A DNA stretch of 64,000 nucleotides from contig JAHDSQ010000012.1 in the NCBI GenBank assembly GCA_018432615.1, positions 62,001 to 126,000 of the forward strand. Direction: 5' to 3'. The notes under the pieces are model-generated. The model saw only the letters and a list, made by a program, of their open reading frames with translations. It did no database searches and had not been told where the DNA came from. The DNA comes from Clostridia bacterium. Its GTDB lineage: Bacteria; Bacillota; Peptococcia; DRI-13; SM3-B62. Made by a program: the position numbers and the translations under genes. How positions within the stretch are numbered: the first letter of the stretch is position 1; the number at the start of each line of letters is the position of its first letter. Below, piece after piece: positions 15,399 to 25,462 of this stretch.

Positions 15399-17486
15399 TT
15401 GTCAAAAGTAATGCTAGTAGTTGAATCGCCGGCTAAAGCAAAAACCATCAGTAAATTTTTAGGTAGAAAATATGCGGTAAAGGCATCAATGGGGCATGTA
15501 CGTGATTTACCGAAAAGCCAGTTCGGCGTCGATGTAGAAAATGATTTTGCCATTAAATACATCAATATTAGGGGCAAGGGAGACCTTATTAAGGAATTAA
15601 GAACAGCCGGACAAAAGAGTGATAAGATTTTGCTTGCAACTGACCCGGATCGCGAAGGGGAAGCAATAGCCCAACATTTACAGGAAATATTAAAGATACC
15701 TGATGGTGAAAAGTGCAGAATTGAATTTAATGAGATAACAAAAAAGGCAGTCTCTGAAGCTGTTAAAAATCCGCGAGAGATCAATAAGGACCTCTTCGAG
15801 GCTCAGCAGACAAGGCGAGTTCTCGACAGGATAGTCGGTTACAAACTGAGTCCGCTTCTTTGGCGCAAGATAAAAAGAGGCTTGAGCGCAGGTAGGGTAC
15901 AATCGGTTGTGGTAAGAATAATATGCGATCGGGAAAATGAGATTAATAGTTTTAATCCTGAGGAGTATTGGAGCTTAACGGCGGAATTAGCAAAGGATAA
16001 AGCTGTCGTAAGCGCTAAGTTAAGTAAGATTGAAGGTAAGAAGGCAGAACTGAAAAATGAGGAACAGGTAAAAGGAATACTTAAAGATATTGCCAAAAAG
16101 AGTTTTATTGTAGAAAAAGTTAATACTCGCCGGCAAAAGCGGAACCCGACTCCTCCTTTTACTACAAGCAGTTTACAGCAGGAGGCTTATAGAAAGCTGA
16201 ATTTCTCAGCCAAGAAAACGATGCTGGTAGCTCAGCAACTCTATGAAGGGATTGAATTGAGCAAGGAAGAAGGAAGCGTTGGCTTGGTTACCTATATCCG
16301 TACAGATTCAACGCGTATCAGTGACGAAGCAAAAGATGAAGCCTTGGCATACATCAGCGAAAAATATGGCAAGGAATATTCGTCAAAAGGGCAGAGTAAA
16401 CCTGTAAGTAAAGGAAGAATACAAAATGCTCATGAGTGCATACGTCCGACAGTGATAAACAGAGAACCTGACTCTATCAAGCAATACTTAAAAAATGACC
16501 AATATAAACTATATAAATTGATATTTGAAAGGTTTATTGCTTCGCAAATGTCACCTGCTCAGTTTGATATAACTACTGCGGATTTATCAGTAGATAAGTA
16601 TGTATTTCGAGCTACAGGTAAAACCATGGTATTTCCCGGTTTTACTGTAATCTACATTGAAGGCCGAGACGAAAAGGAATCAGAGGAAGATAATATGCTG
16701 CCGCCTTTAGCAGAAAAGGAAGAATTAAAGGTCAAAAAGCTTGAGCCAAAACAACATTTTACCCAACCACCGCCGCGGTATACAGAGGCAACTCTGATAA
16801 AAACTTTGGAGGAGAAGGGGATAGGAAGGCCCAGCACATATGCACCAATACTTGACACTATCGTATCAAGAGGCTATGTACAGAAAAAACAAAAACAATA
16901 CTATCCTACAGAACTGGGAGAATTGGTTGTAGATCTTTTAAAGGAATACTTTCAAGAGATAATCGACATTCGATTTACAGCGAACATGGAAGATAAGCTT
17001 GATGACATTGAAGAAGGAAAACACGAATGGAAAAAGGTGTTAAAAGACTTTTGTTCTTCATTTTATCAAGCCTTAGAGAAGGCTGAGAATGAAATTGGCA
17101 GGATCGACATAACAGATGAAGAGTCGGATGTCGATTGCGAGAAGTGCGGACGCAGGATGGTAATAAAATCAGGTCGCTATGGAAAATTTTTAGCTTGCCC
17201 CGGTTTTCCTGAGTGTCGTAACGCCAAGCCCATTTTGGAGGAAATAGGTGTTGATTGTCCGGAATGTGAAGACGGAAAGGTTGTTGTGCGGTATTCGAAG
17301 AAGGGAAGAAGGTTTTTCGGCTGCAGTAATTATCCGCGTTGCACCTTTGTCTCTTGGGATGAGCCTGCGGGAAGCAAATGTCCTGAATGTGGGGCCATGC
17401 TCTTTGTTAAAAGATCGCAAAAGACAGGTGATAAGCTTGTTTGCTCAAATAAGGAATGTGGTTACCGGCAAGAAATTACTTCATAG
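15399..17486 (+). CDS. topA: DNA topoisomerase I
   Basis: Type IA topoisomerase that relaxes negative supercoils. In the 695 residues, E9 (VESPAKAKT) and D82-x-D84-x-E86 of the TOPRIM fold bind Mg2+, and Y299 in VTYIRTDSTR is the DNA-linking tyrosine. The C-terminus has three four-cysteine zinc ribbons: CEKC with CPGFPEC, CPEC with CSNYPRC and CPEC with CSNKEC. This matches the Bacillus-like three-finger form. TTG 15399 follows AGGGGTGAG. It sits between dprA and trmFO, as in Bacillus. Confidence 0.98.
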   Translation: MSKVMLVVESPAKAKTISKFLGRKYAVKASMGHVRDLPKSQFGVDVENDFAIKYINIRGKGDLIKELRTAGQKSDKILLATDPDREGEAIAQHLQEILKIPDGEKCRIEFNEITKKAVSEAVKNPREINKDLFEAQQTRRVLDRIVGYKLSPLLWRKIKRGLSAGRVQSVVVRIICDRENEINSFNPEEYWSLTAELAKDKAVVSAKLSKIEGKKAELKNEEQVKGILKDIAKKSFIVEKVNTRRQKRNPTPPFTTSSLQQEAYRKLNFSAKKTMLVAQQLYEGIELSKEEGSVGLVTYIRTDSTRISDEAKDEALAYISEKYGKEYSSKGQSKPVSKGRIQNAHECIRPTVINREPDSIKQYLKNDQYKLYKLIFERFIASQMSPAQFDITTADLSVDKYVFRATGKTMVFPGFTVIYIEGRDEKESEEDNMLPPLAEKEELKVKKLEPKQHFTQPPPRYTEATLIKTLEEKGIGRPSTYAPILDTIVSRGYVQKKQKQYYPTELGELVVDLLKEYFQEIIDIRFTANMEDKLDDIEEGKHEWKKVLKDFCSSFYQALEKAENEIGRIDITDEESDVDCEKCGRRMVIKSGRYGKFLACPGFPECRNAKPILEEIGVDCPECEDGKVVVRYSKKGRRFFGCSNYPRCTFVSWDEPAGSKCPECGAMLFVKRSQKTGDKLVCSNKECGYRQEITS

Positions 17487-17521
17487 ATGGAGTTTGGTAG
17501 TACAGGAGGATGTTTAATAAT

Positions 17522-18826
17522 ATGTCCAAGGTGACGGTAGTAGGGGCGGGATTGGCAGGAAGCGAAGCCGCCTGGCAAATTGCTAAACGTGGAATAGATG
17601 TAACCTTATATGAAATGCGGCCTCATAAGATGACACCTGCTCATCGTACTTCCGGCTTTTCAGAACTCGTCTGCAGTAATTCTTTGCGAGCCAATGCTAT
17701 TGAGAATGCGGTCGGGTTATTGAAAGAAGAAATGAGGATGCTTGATTCGTTGGTTATTGCATGTGCAGATAGGAATCGGGTGCCTGCCGGCGGAGCCCTG
17801 GCGGTTGACAGAGAAGGCTTTGCAAATGATGTTACCAATGTGCTTTCTAATCATCCCAATGTTAATGTTGTAAGAAAAGAAATCGAAAAAATCCCTTCGG
17901 ATGGTATTGTTATATTAGCTACCGGACCTCTTACCAGCGATAGTTTAGTTCAAGACCTGCTTGAGGTAACAGGACAAGAATTTTTATATTTCTATGATGC
18001 GGCATCGCCGATAGTAGATGGCGAAACAATTGATTATTCTAAAGTGTTTTGGGCATCCAGATATGACAAAGGAGATGCTGATTACCTCAACAGCCCTTTG
18101 ACGGAAGAAGAATACAATCGGTTTTATGAGGAATTGGTTAAAGCGGAAGTTCACGATGTGCATGGTTTTGAGGAAGGAATGGTCTTTGAGGGCTGTATGC
18201 CGGTTGAGGTTATGGCTAAGCGCGGTAGGAAAACACTCTTGTTTGGTCCGATGAAGCCTGTTGGAATAAATAATCCTGCAGATAATAAGAGACCATATGC
18301 CGTGGTTCAGATGCGCAGGGATAACCTTGCGGGGACAATGTTTAATCTTGTAGGGTTTCAAACACACCTGAAGTGGGGAGAGCAAAAAAGGGTTTTCGGC
18401 ATGATTCCAGGACTTGAAAATGCCGAATTTTTAAGATATGGTGTGATGCATCGCAATACTTATATCAATTCCCCCGAAGTTCTACTAAATACGACCCAGC
18501 TTAAGGATAATGAGAATATCATGATTGCCGGTCAGTTGTCAGGGGTGGAAGGATATGTGGAATCTGCAGCAGCGGGATTAGTCTCCGGTATCAACGCTTC
18601 CAGGATGTCAATGGGTAAAGATCCGATTGTACCGCCACGCGAAACAGCAGTAGGTTCTTTGTTACATTATATATCTCATGCCGATAAGGGCGACTTTCAA
18701 CCCATGAACGTCACGTTTGGATTATTGCCCGAACTTCCGGAAAGAATCAGGGACAAAAAGCGTAAGAAACAATTATTCGCACAAAGAGCATTGACTGCTA
18801 TCAGGCAATGGACATACGATGTGTAA
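17522..18826 (+). CDS. trmFO: tRNA uracil-54 C5-methyltransferase TrmFO
   Basis: Folate- and FAD-dependent enzyme that makes 5-methyluridine at position 54 in tRNA of Gram-positives. The 434-residue protein starts with the FAD dinucleotide fold ([13 protein letters not shown]), and C51 (LVCSNSLR) and C225 ([10 protein letters not shown]) correspond to the two catalytic cysteines known as C53 and C226 in Bacillus. The second half holds [16 protein letters not shown], a further FAD contact. ATG 17522 is preferred to ATG 17510, which touches the AGGAGG site and adds four residues the family lacks. It sits between topA and xerC. Confidence 0.97.
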   Translation: MSKVTVVGAGLAGSEAAWQIAKRGIDVTLYEMRPHKMTPAHRTSGFSELVCSNSLRANAIENAVGLLKEEMRMLDSLVIACADRNRVPAGGALAVDREGFANDVTNVLSNHPNVNVVRKEIEKIPSDGIVILATGPLTSDSLVQDLLEVTGQEFLYFYDAASPIVDGETIDYSKVFWASRYDKGDADYLNSPLTEEEYNRFYEELVKAEVHDVHGFEEGMVFEGCMPVEVMAKRGRKTLLFGPMKPVGINNPADNKRPYAVVQMRRDNLAGTMFNLVGFQTHLKWGEQKRVFGMIPGLENAEFLRYGVMHRNTYINSPEVLLNTTQLKDNENIMIAGQLSGVEGYVESAAAGLVSGINASRMSMGKDPIVPPRETAVGSLLHYISHADKGDFQPMNVTFGLLPELPERIRDKKRKKQLFAQRALTAIRQWTYDV

Positions 18827-18858
18827 TTCACAGACATTTTTATTAAGGGTTGATAATA

Positions 18859-19770
18859 ATGAAGATTACACCACTTGTTGACAGCTTCTTTATTTATCTG
18901 GAAAGTGAAAAAAATGTGGCATTTAAGACAATAAAAGCTTATAATAACGACTGGATGAGTTTTTATGGTTTTTTGGAGGATGAGTTGGGTTTTGATTTAG
19001 AGCAGCTCAATGTGGCTGAAATAGACCATGCCATCATCAGAAAATACCTTGTTCAGCTAAATAAAAAAGGGTTGAAAAAAACGACTATTGCCAGACGGTT
19101 AGCGGCGTTAAAAAGCTTCTTTAGGTACTGCTTAAAAAAGGAAATCCTGAAGACAAACCCTCTGGATAATGTTTCAATACCCAAAATACCCCAGAGACTT
19201 CCAAAGTATCTTGAGCAGCAGGAGATAGAGAAGGTGATTGAACACCCTCTATCGGATAGTTTAAGCGGTATCCGCGATAAGGCGATTCTAGAGGTTTTGT
19301 ACGGTACAGGAATACGTGTAAGTGAATTGGTTAGTTTAAATATGGCAAACATTGATTTTTCATATGGATATATTAGAGTATTAGGTAAAGGTTCAAAAGA
19401 AAGAATAGTACCGATAGGAAGCAAAGCAGTAAAAGCGTTGGAGGAGTATTTTTCTGAAGCCAGAACTATTTGGGCGAAAGAGGAAGAATCTTCTTCGGCA
19501 GTCTTTCTCAATAGATGGGGCAATCGTCTCAGTGACAGGTCCATCAGGAATATAGTCAAAAAACACTGTGTTGGCGCCGAAGCTAAAGAAATCCTTTCGC
19601 CACACGGCATTAGACATAGTTTTGCATCTCATTTATTGGATAACGGTGCAGATATCAGGGTTGTACAAGAATTGCTGGGACATAAAAAACTATCTACTAC
19701 ACAAGTTTACACTCATGTTTCCAGAAAGAAATTGCGGAATGTCTATCGTTTGGCTCATCCCAGAGCCTGA
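18859..19770 (+). CDS. xerC: Tyrosine recombinase XerC
   Basis: Chromosome dimer resolution recombinase acting at dif with XerD. The 303-residue protein has an N-terminal SAM-like core-binding domain (1-105) and a catalytic domain with R153 (GTGIRVSEL), K177 (GKGSKER), H249-x2-R252 (HGIRHSFASH), H275 (LGHKKLST) and the nucleophile Y284 (VYTHV). All six positions are intact. ATG 18859 has TAAGGG nine bases before it; TTG 18850 is a weaker choice. Its place between trmFO and hslV, as codV in Bacillus, supports XerC over a mobile-element integrase. Confidence 0.96.
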   Translation: MKITPLVDSFFIYLESEKNVAFKTIKAYNNDWMSFYGFLEDELGFDLEQLNVAEIDHAIIRKYLVQLNKKGLKKTTIARRLAALKSFFRYCLKKEILKTNPLDNVSIPKIPQRLPKYLEQQEIEKVIEHPLSDSLSGIRDKAILEVLYGTGIRVSELVSLNMANIDFSYGYIRVLGKGSKERIVPIGSKAVKALEEYFSEARTIWAKEEESSSAVFLNRWGNRLSDRSIRNIVKKHCVGAEAKEILSPHGIRHSFASHLLDNGADIRVVQELLGHKKLSTTQVYTHVSRKKLRNVYRLAHPRA

Positions 19771-19785
19771 AAGGGGTGAATATGG

Positions 19786-20313
19786 TTGCGCGGTACTACT
19801 ATTATTGGTGTCAAAAAAGACGACAAGGTGGCTTTAGCAGGCGACGGACAAGTGACCATGGGCCAAAATGTTATCATGAAACAAGGGGCAAGAAAAGTAA
19901 GAAGACTTTATAAAGATAAGATACTTGCCGGATTTGCAGGCTCTGTGGCAGATGCCTTTACTTTGTTCGAGAAGTTTGAAGGAAAGCTGGAGGAGTACAA
20001 TGGCAACTTACCGCGGGCGGCAGTTGAACTGGCAAAAAATTGGCGTACAGATAGGAATTTAAGACACTTGGAAGCATTGCTGGTAGCGACAGACAAAACA
20101 AACATCTACATAATATCAGGAACAGGCGAGGTTATAGAACCTGATGACGGGATTGCAGCCATCGGTTCGGGTGGACCGTATGCTTTGGCAGCTGCTCGTG
20201 CCTTGTTGCAACACACAGATATGACGGCAGAGGAGATTGCCGAACAGGCAATGAGAATTGCTGCATCTATCTGCGTTTATACAAACAACAATATTGTTGT
20301 GGAAGAATTATGA
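19786..20313 (+). CDS. hslV: ATP-dependent protease subunit HslV
   Basis: Peptidase of the HslUV (ClpQY) two-ring protease. The 175-residue protein reads M-R-G-T-T-I-I-G-V, then [10 protein letters not shown] and [11 protein letters not shown]. The nucleophile should be the Thr at residue 4, so a three-residue propeptide must be removed. Bacillus ClpQ differs in using an N-terminal Ser. TTG 19786 follows AAGGGGTG at eight bases; an out-of-frame ATG at 19782 shares the same site. It is 15 nt after xerC and adjoins hslU, its unfoldase partner. Confidence 0.97.
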   Translation: MRGTTIIGVKKDDKVALAGDGQVTMGQNVIMKQGARKVRRLYKDKILAGFAGSVADAFTLFEKFEGKLEEYNGNLPRAAVELAKNWRTDRNLRHLEALLVATDKTNIYIISGTGEVIEPDDGIAAIGSGGPYALAAARALLQHTDMTAEEIAEQAMRIAASICVYTNNNIVVEEL

Positions 20314-20327
20314 AAAGGGGATTGGGT

Positions 20328-21716
20328 ATGTCTGGTGGGGTTACTCCTAAACAAATTATCTCTGAACTCGATAAATATATTGTCGGGCAAAGCAAGGCAA
20401 AAAGGAGCGTTGCTATTGCTCTTAGGAACAGATACAGGCGCAATTTGCTTGCGGAGGATTTAAAGGATGAGGTCATTCCTAAAAACATATTAATGATAGG
20501 ACCGACAGGGGTCGGAAAGACGGAAATTGCGAGACGGTTAGCTAAGCTGGTAAATGCACCGTTCGTTAAAATAGAGGCCACAAAGTTCACAGAGGTTGGT
20601 TATGTGGGAAGAGATGTCGAATCAATGGTGAGGGATATTGTAGAAATATCCGTCAGGATGATTAAACAGGAAAAAATGTTGGAGGTTGAAAAAAAGGCTG
20701 CAATTCAAGCACATGAAGTACTTGTTAAAGTTATAGTTCCGGATGATAACACAAACACTAGCGATAAGAGTCCCTTTGATGTTTTGTTCGGCAACGAGGA
20801 TATTCCTCAAGAGGAAAAAGAAGAGAAGAGAAAACAGGTATATGAGAAACGGGAAAAAGCAAGAGAACAGCTAAAAAATGGTGAACTTGACGATGAATAC
20901 GTAGAAATTGAAGTTGAGGATTCTCCTGCACCTTCGATGGATGTTTTTGTTGGGAGCAATTTTGAAGAATTGGGCATGAATTTTCAAGATCTGTTCGGCA
21001 ATCTTTTTCCCAAGAAAAAAAAGAAAAAAAGGGTAACGGTAGAGCAAGCCCGCAAAATACTTACACAAGTTGAAGCACAAAAAATAGTTGACATGGAGGA
21101 GGTAATAAACGAGTCAATTAAAAGAGTAGAGCAAAATGGCATCATCTTTTTAGATGAAATAGATAAGTTAGCGGGCAAAGATAGCTACGGGCCTGATGTA
21201 TCACGGGGAGGTGTGCAAAGAGATATATTGCCGATAGTAGAAGGATCGACGGTGATGACGAAATACGGACCTGTCAAAACAGATCACATTTTGTTCATTG
21301 CCGCTGGGGCGTTTCATACCTGTAAGCCCTCAGATCTGATCCCGGAATTGCAAGGTCGTTTTCCCATCAGAGTGGAATTAGACAGCTTAAGCAGAGAAGA
21401 TTTTAAGTTAATACTTACTCAACCTAAGAATTCTTTGATTAAACAATATACGGAATTACTAAAAGTTGAGGGAGTTTCACTTGAATTTACTGAAAATGCT
21501 ATTGATGAAATTGCAGATATTGCGTATACTGTTAACGACCAGACTGAAAATATTGGAGCAAGACGTCTTCATACAATAATTGAAAAATTGCTGGAAGATG
21601 TGCTCTTTCAAGCGCCGGATGATATTACCGGTGAGATTGTGATAGACGGTGACTATGTTAAGGAAAGACTCCGGTCTATAGTAAAAAACGAAGACCTGAG
21701 TCGCTATATATTGTAA
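20328..21716 (+). CDS. hslU: ATP-dependent protease ATPase subunit HslU
   Basis: AAA+ unfoldase that feeds substrates into HslV. The 462-residue protein has Walker A K64 in GPTGVGKT, Walker [10 protein letters not shown], an I-domain that is acidic and Lys-rich in its middle (roughly 115-230), and the C-terminal tail DLSRYIL that inserts into HslV to activate it. ATG 20328 ([10 protein letters not shown]) has AAGGGG seven bases upstream and matches the usual HslU start; ATG 20310 overlaps hslV by four bases and would add six residues. codY follows 18 nt later. Confidence 0.97.
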   Translation: MSGGVTPKQIISELDKYIVGQSKAKRSVAIALRNRYRRNLLAEDLKDEVIPKNILMIGPTGVGKTEIARRLAKLVNAPFVKIEATKFTEVGYVGRDVESMVRDIVEISVRMIKQEKMLEVEKKAAIQAHEVLVKVIVPDDNTNTSDKSPFDVLFGNEDIPQEEKEEKRKQVYEKREKAREQLKNGELDDEYVEIEVEDSPAPSMDVFVGSNFEELGMNFQDLFGNLFPKKKKKKRVTVEQARKILTQVEAQKIVDMEEVINESIKRVEQNGIIFLDEIDKLAGKDSYGPDVSRGGVQRDILPIVEGSTVMTKYGPVKTDHILFIAAGAFHTCKPSDLIPELQGRFPIRVELDSLSREDFKLILTQPKNSLIKQYTELLKVEGVSLEFTENAIDEIADIAYTVNDQTENIGARRLHTIIEKLLEDVLFQAPDDITGEIVIDGDYVKERLRSIVKNEDLSRYIL

Positions 21717-21734
21717 AAATAGGAGGAAACAAAC

Positions 21735-22523
21735 ATGAAAACTTTGCTTGAAAAAACCAGGACAATCAACAAACTACTGCAGAAAACAGCCGGGAACCCG
21801 GTAGAGTTCACTGAAATGGCGAAGGTATTGAGTGATCTAATCGATTCAAATGTGTACATCGTTGGCAGAAGAGGAAAAATTCTTGGCTATGCTTTTATGG
21901 ATGGGTTTCAGTGCACCGTGATAGAGGATATTGTAGTGAAAGCCGAAAGGTTTCCTGAGACTTATAACGAAGACCTTCTTCGTATAACTCAGACTCAGGC
22001 CAATATTAGAAAAGAAAAAAACGAGTGTATTTTCGGTGAGTTGGATGACAAAACGAAATGTATTTTTGATGAGAAAATCATCACCGTTGTGCCGATTATT
22101 GGTGGCGGGGAAAGACAGGGAACACTGCTTTTAGCAAAATATGAGAATGAGTTTGCCTTTGAAGATTTGATTTTGTTGGAGTACGGAGCTACCGTAATTG
22201 GGATGGAGATTCTCCGTGCTAAGGCTGAGCGGATTGAAGAAGAAGCAAGGCGCAAGGCTGCGGTTCAGATAGCCATCGGTACCTTGTCTTATTCCGAATT
22301 AGAAGCAATAGAACATATCTTCGCAGAATTAAAAGGCAAAGAAGGTTTGCTGGTAGCCAGCAAAATAGCAGACAGAGTTGGAATAACACGTTCAGTAATT
22401 GTTAATGCTTTGAGAAAATTCGAGAGTGCCGGTGTCATAGAGTCGAAATCCTTAGGGATGAAAGGCACCTACATTAGGATACTCAATGAAAACCTATTGG
22501 ATGAGTTGAGCAAACTGAGATAA
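21735..22523 (+). CDS. codY: GTP-sensing transcriptional repressor CodY
   Basis: Global regulator that senses GTP and branched-chain amino acids and represses nutrient-scavenging genes in rich conditions. The 262-residue protein has an N-terminal GAF domain and a C-terminal winged helix, in which [20 protein letters not shown] is almost identical to Bacillus CodY, followed by [20 protein letters not shown] 21735 follows TAGGAGGAAAC. It ends the xerC-hslV-hslU-codY unit, as in Bacillus, with a terminator before flgB. No CodY-box-like site was recognised before the flagellar operon. Confidence 0.97.
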   Translation: MKTLLEKTRTINKLLQKTAGNPVEFTEMAKVLSDLIDSNVYIVGRRGKILGYAFMDGFQCTVIEDIVVKAERFPETYNEDLLRITQTQANIRKEKNECIFGELDDKTKCIFDEKIITVVPIIGGGERQGTLLLAKYENEFAFEDLILLEYGATVIGMEILRAKAERIEEEARRKAAVQIAIGTLSYSELEAIEHIFAELKGKEGLLVASKIADRVGITRSVIVNALRKFESAGVIESKSLGMKGTYIRILNENLLDELSKLR

Positions 22524-22532
22524 TAGTAATTT

Positions 22533-22567
22533 AAGGGTTAGGTTAAAACCTAGCTCTTTTTTTTTTG
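22533..22567 (+). terminator. Terminator between codY and flagellar operon
   Basis: Arms 22533-22544 and 22547-22558 form a stem of up to 12 pairs with two wobbles (core TAGGTT/AACCTA), followed by a run of ten T (22557-22566). It ends the codY transcript and implies a separate start for the flagellar genes. Confidence 0.8.
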
Positions 22568-22633
22568 CAAAAAATCCATTAAGCCCTATATTAATATAAA
22601 TACAGGAATAAAGTAGGATATTATGAAAGGAGT

Positions 22634-22662
22634 TTGAATAAAAAAGAAGAATATTGTATTAA
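22634..22662 (+). promoter_or_regulatory. Possible promoter of the flagellar operon
   Basis: TTGAAT (22634-22639) and TATTAA (22657-22662) are 17 bases apart, each matching four of six consensus positions. They lie in the only gap between the codY terminator and flgB, and would give a leader of about 37 bases. The match is modest; no sigma-D-like or c-di-GMP riboswitch-like sequence was seen in the gap. Confidence 0.35.
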
Positions 22663-22706
22663 GCATCAATTAACAGGATCTATAAAATAACAATACGGGT
22701 GATGGT

Positions 22707-23117
22707 ATGCTCAAAACTAATTTAACGGACATGCTTGAAAAGGCCATGGACGGAAGTATGAAAAGGCATATGGTTATTAGTAACAATATTGCCAACGTTA
22801 ATACGCCGGGGTATAAAAGAAAAGAAGTAGTCTTTCAAGAGGCATTGAGAGGGATGTTGCAACTGCCGGATGAAGAAAAGTTAAAAATGAAAACAACAAA
22901 TGTCAGACACTATTCAGGAATTGATGATGTCATTAACAAAGATGGTGCGAGTGTTTTTGAGGTTGCAGATACTTCGTTGAGAAATGATGAGAATAATGTT
23001 GATGCAGACATGGAATTAGCATATTTTGCAGAAAACAATTTGTATTTTAACGGATTAGTGCAGATGCTTTCAGCACAGATGTCTTTGTTGAGGCATGCTA
23101 TCAGTGAGGGGAGGTAG
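22707..23117 (+). CDS. flgB: Flagellar basal-body rod protein FlgB
   Basis: Proximal rod component. The 136-residue protein has the N-terminal rod/hook helix with the ISNNIANVNTPGYKRKEV signature at residues 25-42 and a C-terminal helix ending HAISEGR. It is exported by the flagellar type III system. A GGGTGATGGT ribosome site precedes ATG. It is the first gene of the operon and is followed by flgC after 7 nt. Confidence 0.97.
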   Translation: MLKTNLTDMLEKAMDGSMKRHMVISNNIANVNTPGYKRKEVVFQEALRGMLQLPDEEKLKMKTTNVRHYSGIDDVINKDGASVFEVADTSLRNDENNVDADMELAYFAENNLYFNGLVQMLSAQMSLLRHAISEGR

Positions 23118-23124
23118 TAACTAA

Positions 23125-23574
23125 ATGAATATTTTCAGATCTATGAGAGTCAGTGCTACGGGATTAAGCGCGGAAAGGCTGAGAATGGATGTTATTTCTT
23201 CCAATATTGCCAATGCCAACACCACTCGCACGGAAGAAGGGGGACCGTACCGCAGGCAGGTGGCTTTGCTTCAGGCAGAAGACGGTAACAAAAAAAGTTT
23301 TAAAAAAATATTGGGGGATTCTCGAGAAAAATATCAGGGCTTATACGGCGTTAGAGTTACAGAAATCACAACAGATCCTACCCCCAGCAAAAAGGTTTAT
23401 GATCCTCAACACCCTGATGCTGCTGCTGATGGGTATGTTGAGTATCCAAATGTGGAAGTTATGAAGGAAATGGTCGAATTGATAACAGCGTCCAGGAGCT
23501 ATGAAGCCAATCTTACCGTATTGAACAGTACGAAAAGTATGGCCTTAAAAACACTGGAAATTGGACGCGGGTAG
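23125..23574 (+). CDS. flgC: Flagellar basal-body rod protein FlgC
   Basis: Proximal rod component, 149 residues. The N-terminal signature SSNIANANTTRTEEGGPYRRQ (27-47) and the C-terminal helix with MVELITASRSYEANLTVLNS are typical of FlgC. GGGGAGGTAG lies just upstream, at the end of flgB. It is followed by fliE after 11 nt. Confidence 0.97.
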   Translation: MNIFRSMRVSATGLSAERLRMDVISSNIANANTTRTEEGGPYRRQVALLQAEDGNKKSFKKILGDSREKYQGLYGVRVTEITTDPTPSKKVYDPQHPDAAADGYVEYPNVEVMKEMVELITASRSYEANLTVLNSTKSMALKTLEIGRG

Positions 23575-23585
23575 GTGAATGGTAA

Positions 23586-23879
23586 ATGACTTCTAGTATA
23601 CCGGTAATAGGCAATGATACATTGCTAGCGAAAACTGTTGAACAAAACAGGACAAAGGGTGAGACATTTAAGCAAACATTACAGGAGGTTTTAGGCACTG
23701 TTGACGGTTCCATAAAAGAGTCTGAGCAGATGACAAGAGATTTTGCCTTAGGGGAGGATGTTGAACTTCATCAGGTTATGATTGCGGCTGAAGAAGCAAA
23801 CCTTGCCCTGCAGCTTACTGTCCAGGTGCGAAATAAAGTAATAGAAGCATATCAAGAAATAATGAGAATGCAGTTATAG
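23586..23879 (+). CDS. fliE: Flagellar hook-basal body protein FliE
   Basis: Adaptor between the MS ring and the rod, 97 residues. The second half (LGEDVELHQVMIAAEEANLA, then QVRNKVIEAYQEIMRMQ) is the conserved FliE pattern. A GTGAATGGTAA site precedes ATG. It is in the normal flgB-flgC-fliE-fliF order. Confidence 0.95.
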   Translation: MTSSIPVIGNDTLLAKTVEQNRTKGETFKQTLQEVLGTVDGSIKESEQMTRDFALGEDVELHQVMIAAEEANLALQLTVQVRNKVIEAYQEIMRMQL

Positions 23880-23895
23880 CCACTGAGGTGAAACG

Positions 23896-25452
23896 ATGGA
23901 TTATTGGATTCAGATGAGGGAACAACTTAATAGCATATGGGATAAGTTCACTTCCTGGCAGAAATGGACAATAGTTGGAGCTGCTGCCGCCACAGTCCTA
24001 GGAATGATTTTTTTAGTTATAGTTCCATTGATGAAAGAGCCGGACATGGAACCCCTTTATACAGGACTTGAACAGAAAACGGCCAGTGAAATTGTGGCCA
24101 AGCTTGATGAAAAGAAAGTTGACTACCAATTAGCTGACGAAGGAAAAACGATACTGGTCAAAAGTGACGAAAAATACCAATTAAGATTAGACTTAGCCGA
24201 TGAAGTTGATGTAACCGGGGTGGTAGGCTTTGAGACCTTCAATGAGACACGCTTCGGGGAAACAGATACAGATAAGAGAGTCAGATTTTTAGTGGCGTTG
24301 CAAGGTGAGCTTTCCAGAACGATCAAGGAACTGGAAGAGGTTGAATCGGTCAAAGTACATATTGCTATGCCAACACCTTCTTTGTTTATAGAAGATGAAA
24401 ATGATGCAACTGCTTCAGTTCTTTTAAGATTAAACCCCAATGTTACCTTAAAACCGGAACAGGTCAAGTCAATTATGGCTTTTGTCAGTAACAGTGTGGA
24501 AGGACTAAAGCCTGGAAATGTAACAGTAATGGATGTCAATGGAAATTTGCTTTCGGAAGATGTGGCGGAAAATGGGGAGACGCCTTCTGTTACACAAATA
24601 TCTTCCGGTCAGTTGGCGATGAAACAGGATTACGAAAAAACATTGGCCAAGTCCGTACAGAGTATGCTGGAAAGAATGATTGGAGTAGGGAAAGTAGTTG
24701 TAAGGGCCAATGTTGACATTGATTTTGATCAGGTCGAAACGGTATCGGAGATAGTTAGTGATCCGGTAATGGTTAGTGAACAGACAAAGGAAGAATCATC
24801 GTCGGGTGTTTCTGCTGCCACGGGAGGAAACCCGGCAGATGCTAACATGGGAGGACCGACATATGGGAGTGTCGATTCCACCGATAGCGAATATCAGCTT
24901 TCGGAGAGGATCCGCAACTATGATACCAGTAGAACTGTTGAAACAAAGATTGCGGCACCGGGAAAGGTTGAGCAGGTTTCAGTTTCGGTTTTGATTGACG
25001 GAGAGCTTGCCGAAGAGGATCAAGAAAAGATTGCCCAGGCAGTAAGCCAAGCAGCGGGTGCAAATTATGAAAGAGGCGACCAGGTTTCGATAGTAGCGAT
25101 GCCGTTCAATAATGAAGAATTGCAAAAACTTGAGGATCAAATGGCTCAAGCAGAAGCCAGAGAAAGAAGAAATGAATATATCAGATATGGCTTAATAGGA
25201 TTAGGGATTCTCCTTTTATGCGGATTAGGCGTATATGCCATCAGAACTTACAGGAAAGGAAAACAAGAAGGGGAGTTTATTGGTTCAATGGAAGCGGCAG
25301 CGGCCGGGCAATCCGGGGTTTCGCCTTTGAGTATCGAATTGACACCGGAAATGCTGGAGAAGAAAAACATCCGAGACAAAATAGAAGGTATTGTAAATAA
25401 CAACCCGGATGAGGTCGCTAAGGTGTTGAAGACCTGGTTGGCGGAAGAGTAG
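23896..25452 (+). CDS. fliF: Flagellar MS-ring protein FliF
   Basis: Forms the membrane MS ring and the export-gate housing. The 518-residue protein has two transmembrane helices (about residues 25-46 and 433-453) flanking the ring-building domains, including PLYTGLEQKTASEIVAKLDE and MERMIGVGKVVVRANVDIDF. The cytoplasmic C-terminal tail ends KVLKTWLAEE, the FliG-binding region. The Gly/Ser/Asp-rich stretch near 295-320 is the variable beta-collar linker. ATG 23896 follows CTGAGGTGAAACG. Confidence 0.98.
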   Translation: MDYWIQMREQLNSIWDKFTSWQKWTIVGAAAATVLGMIFLVIVPLMKEPDMEPLYTGLEQKTASEIVAKLDEKKVDYQLADEGKTILVKSDEKYQLRLDLADEVDVTGVVGFETFNETRFGETDTDKRVRFLVALQGELSRTIKELEEVESVKVHIAMPTPSLFIEDENDATASVLLRLNPNVTLKPEQVKSIMAFVSNSVEGLKPGNVTVMDVNGNLLSEDVAENGETPSVTQISSGQLAMKQDYEKTLAKSVQSMLERMIGVGKVVVRANVDIDFDQVETVSEIVSDPVMVSEQTKEESSSGVSAATGGNPADANMGGPTYGSVDSTDSEYQLSERIRNYDTSRTVETKIAAPGKVEQVSVSVLIDGELAEEDQEKIAQAVSQAAGANYERGDQVSIVAMPFNNEELQKLEDQMAQAEARERRNEYIRYGLIGLGILLLCGLGVYAIRTYRKGKQEGEFIGSMEAAAAGQSGVSPLSIELTPEMLEKKNIRDKIEGIVNNNPDEVAKVLKTWLAEE

Positions 25453-25462
25453 GTGAGATAAT

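Noticed and set aside
18859-19770. Tyrosine recombinase as a mobile-element integrase
   Set aside because: Position between trmFO and hslV, normal length and XerC-like motifs match the chromosomal dimer-resolution enzyme.
22634-22690. An 18-codon TTG-started leader peptide before flgB
   Set aside because: Its ribosome site AAAGGAG leaves only one base of spacing, the composition is unremarkable, and the same bases fit a promoter better.
22567-22706. Possible c-di-GMP riboswitch upstream of flgB, as in Clostridioides difficile
   Set aside because: None of the conserved c-di-GMP-I segments or the paired stems are present in this AT-rich gap.
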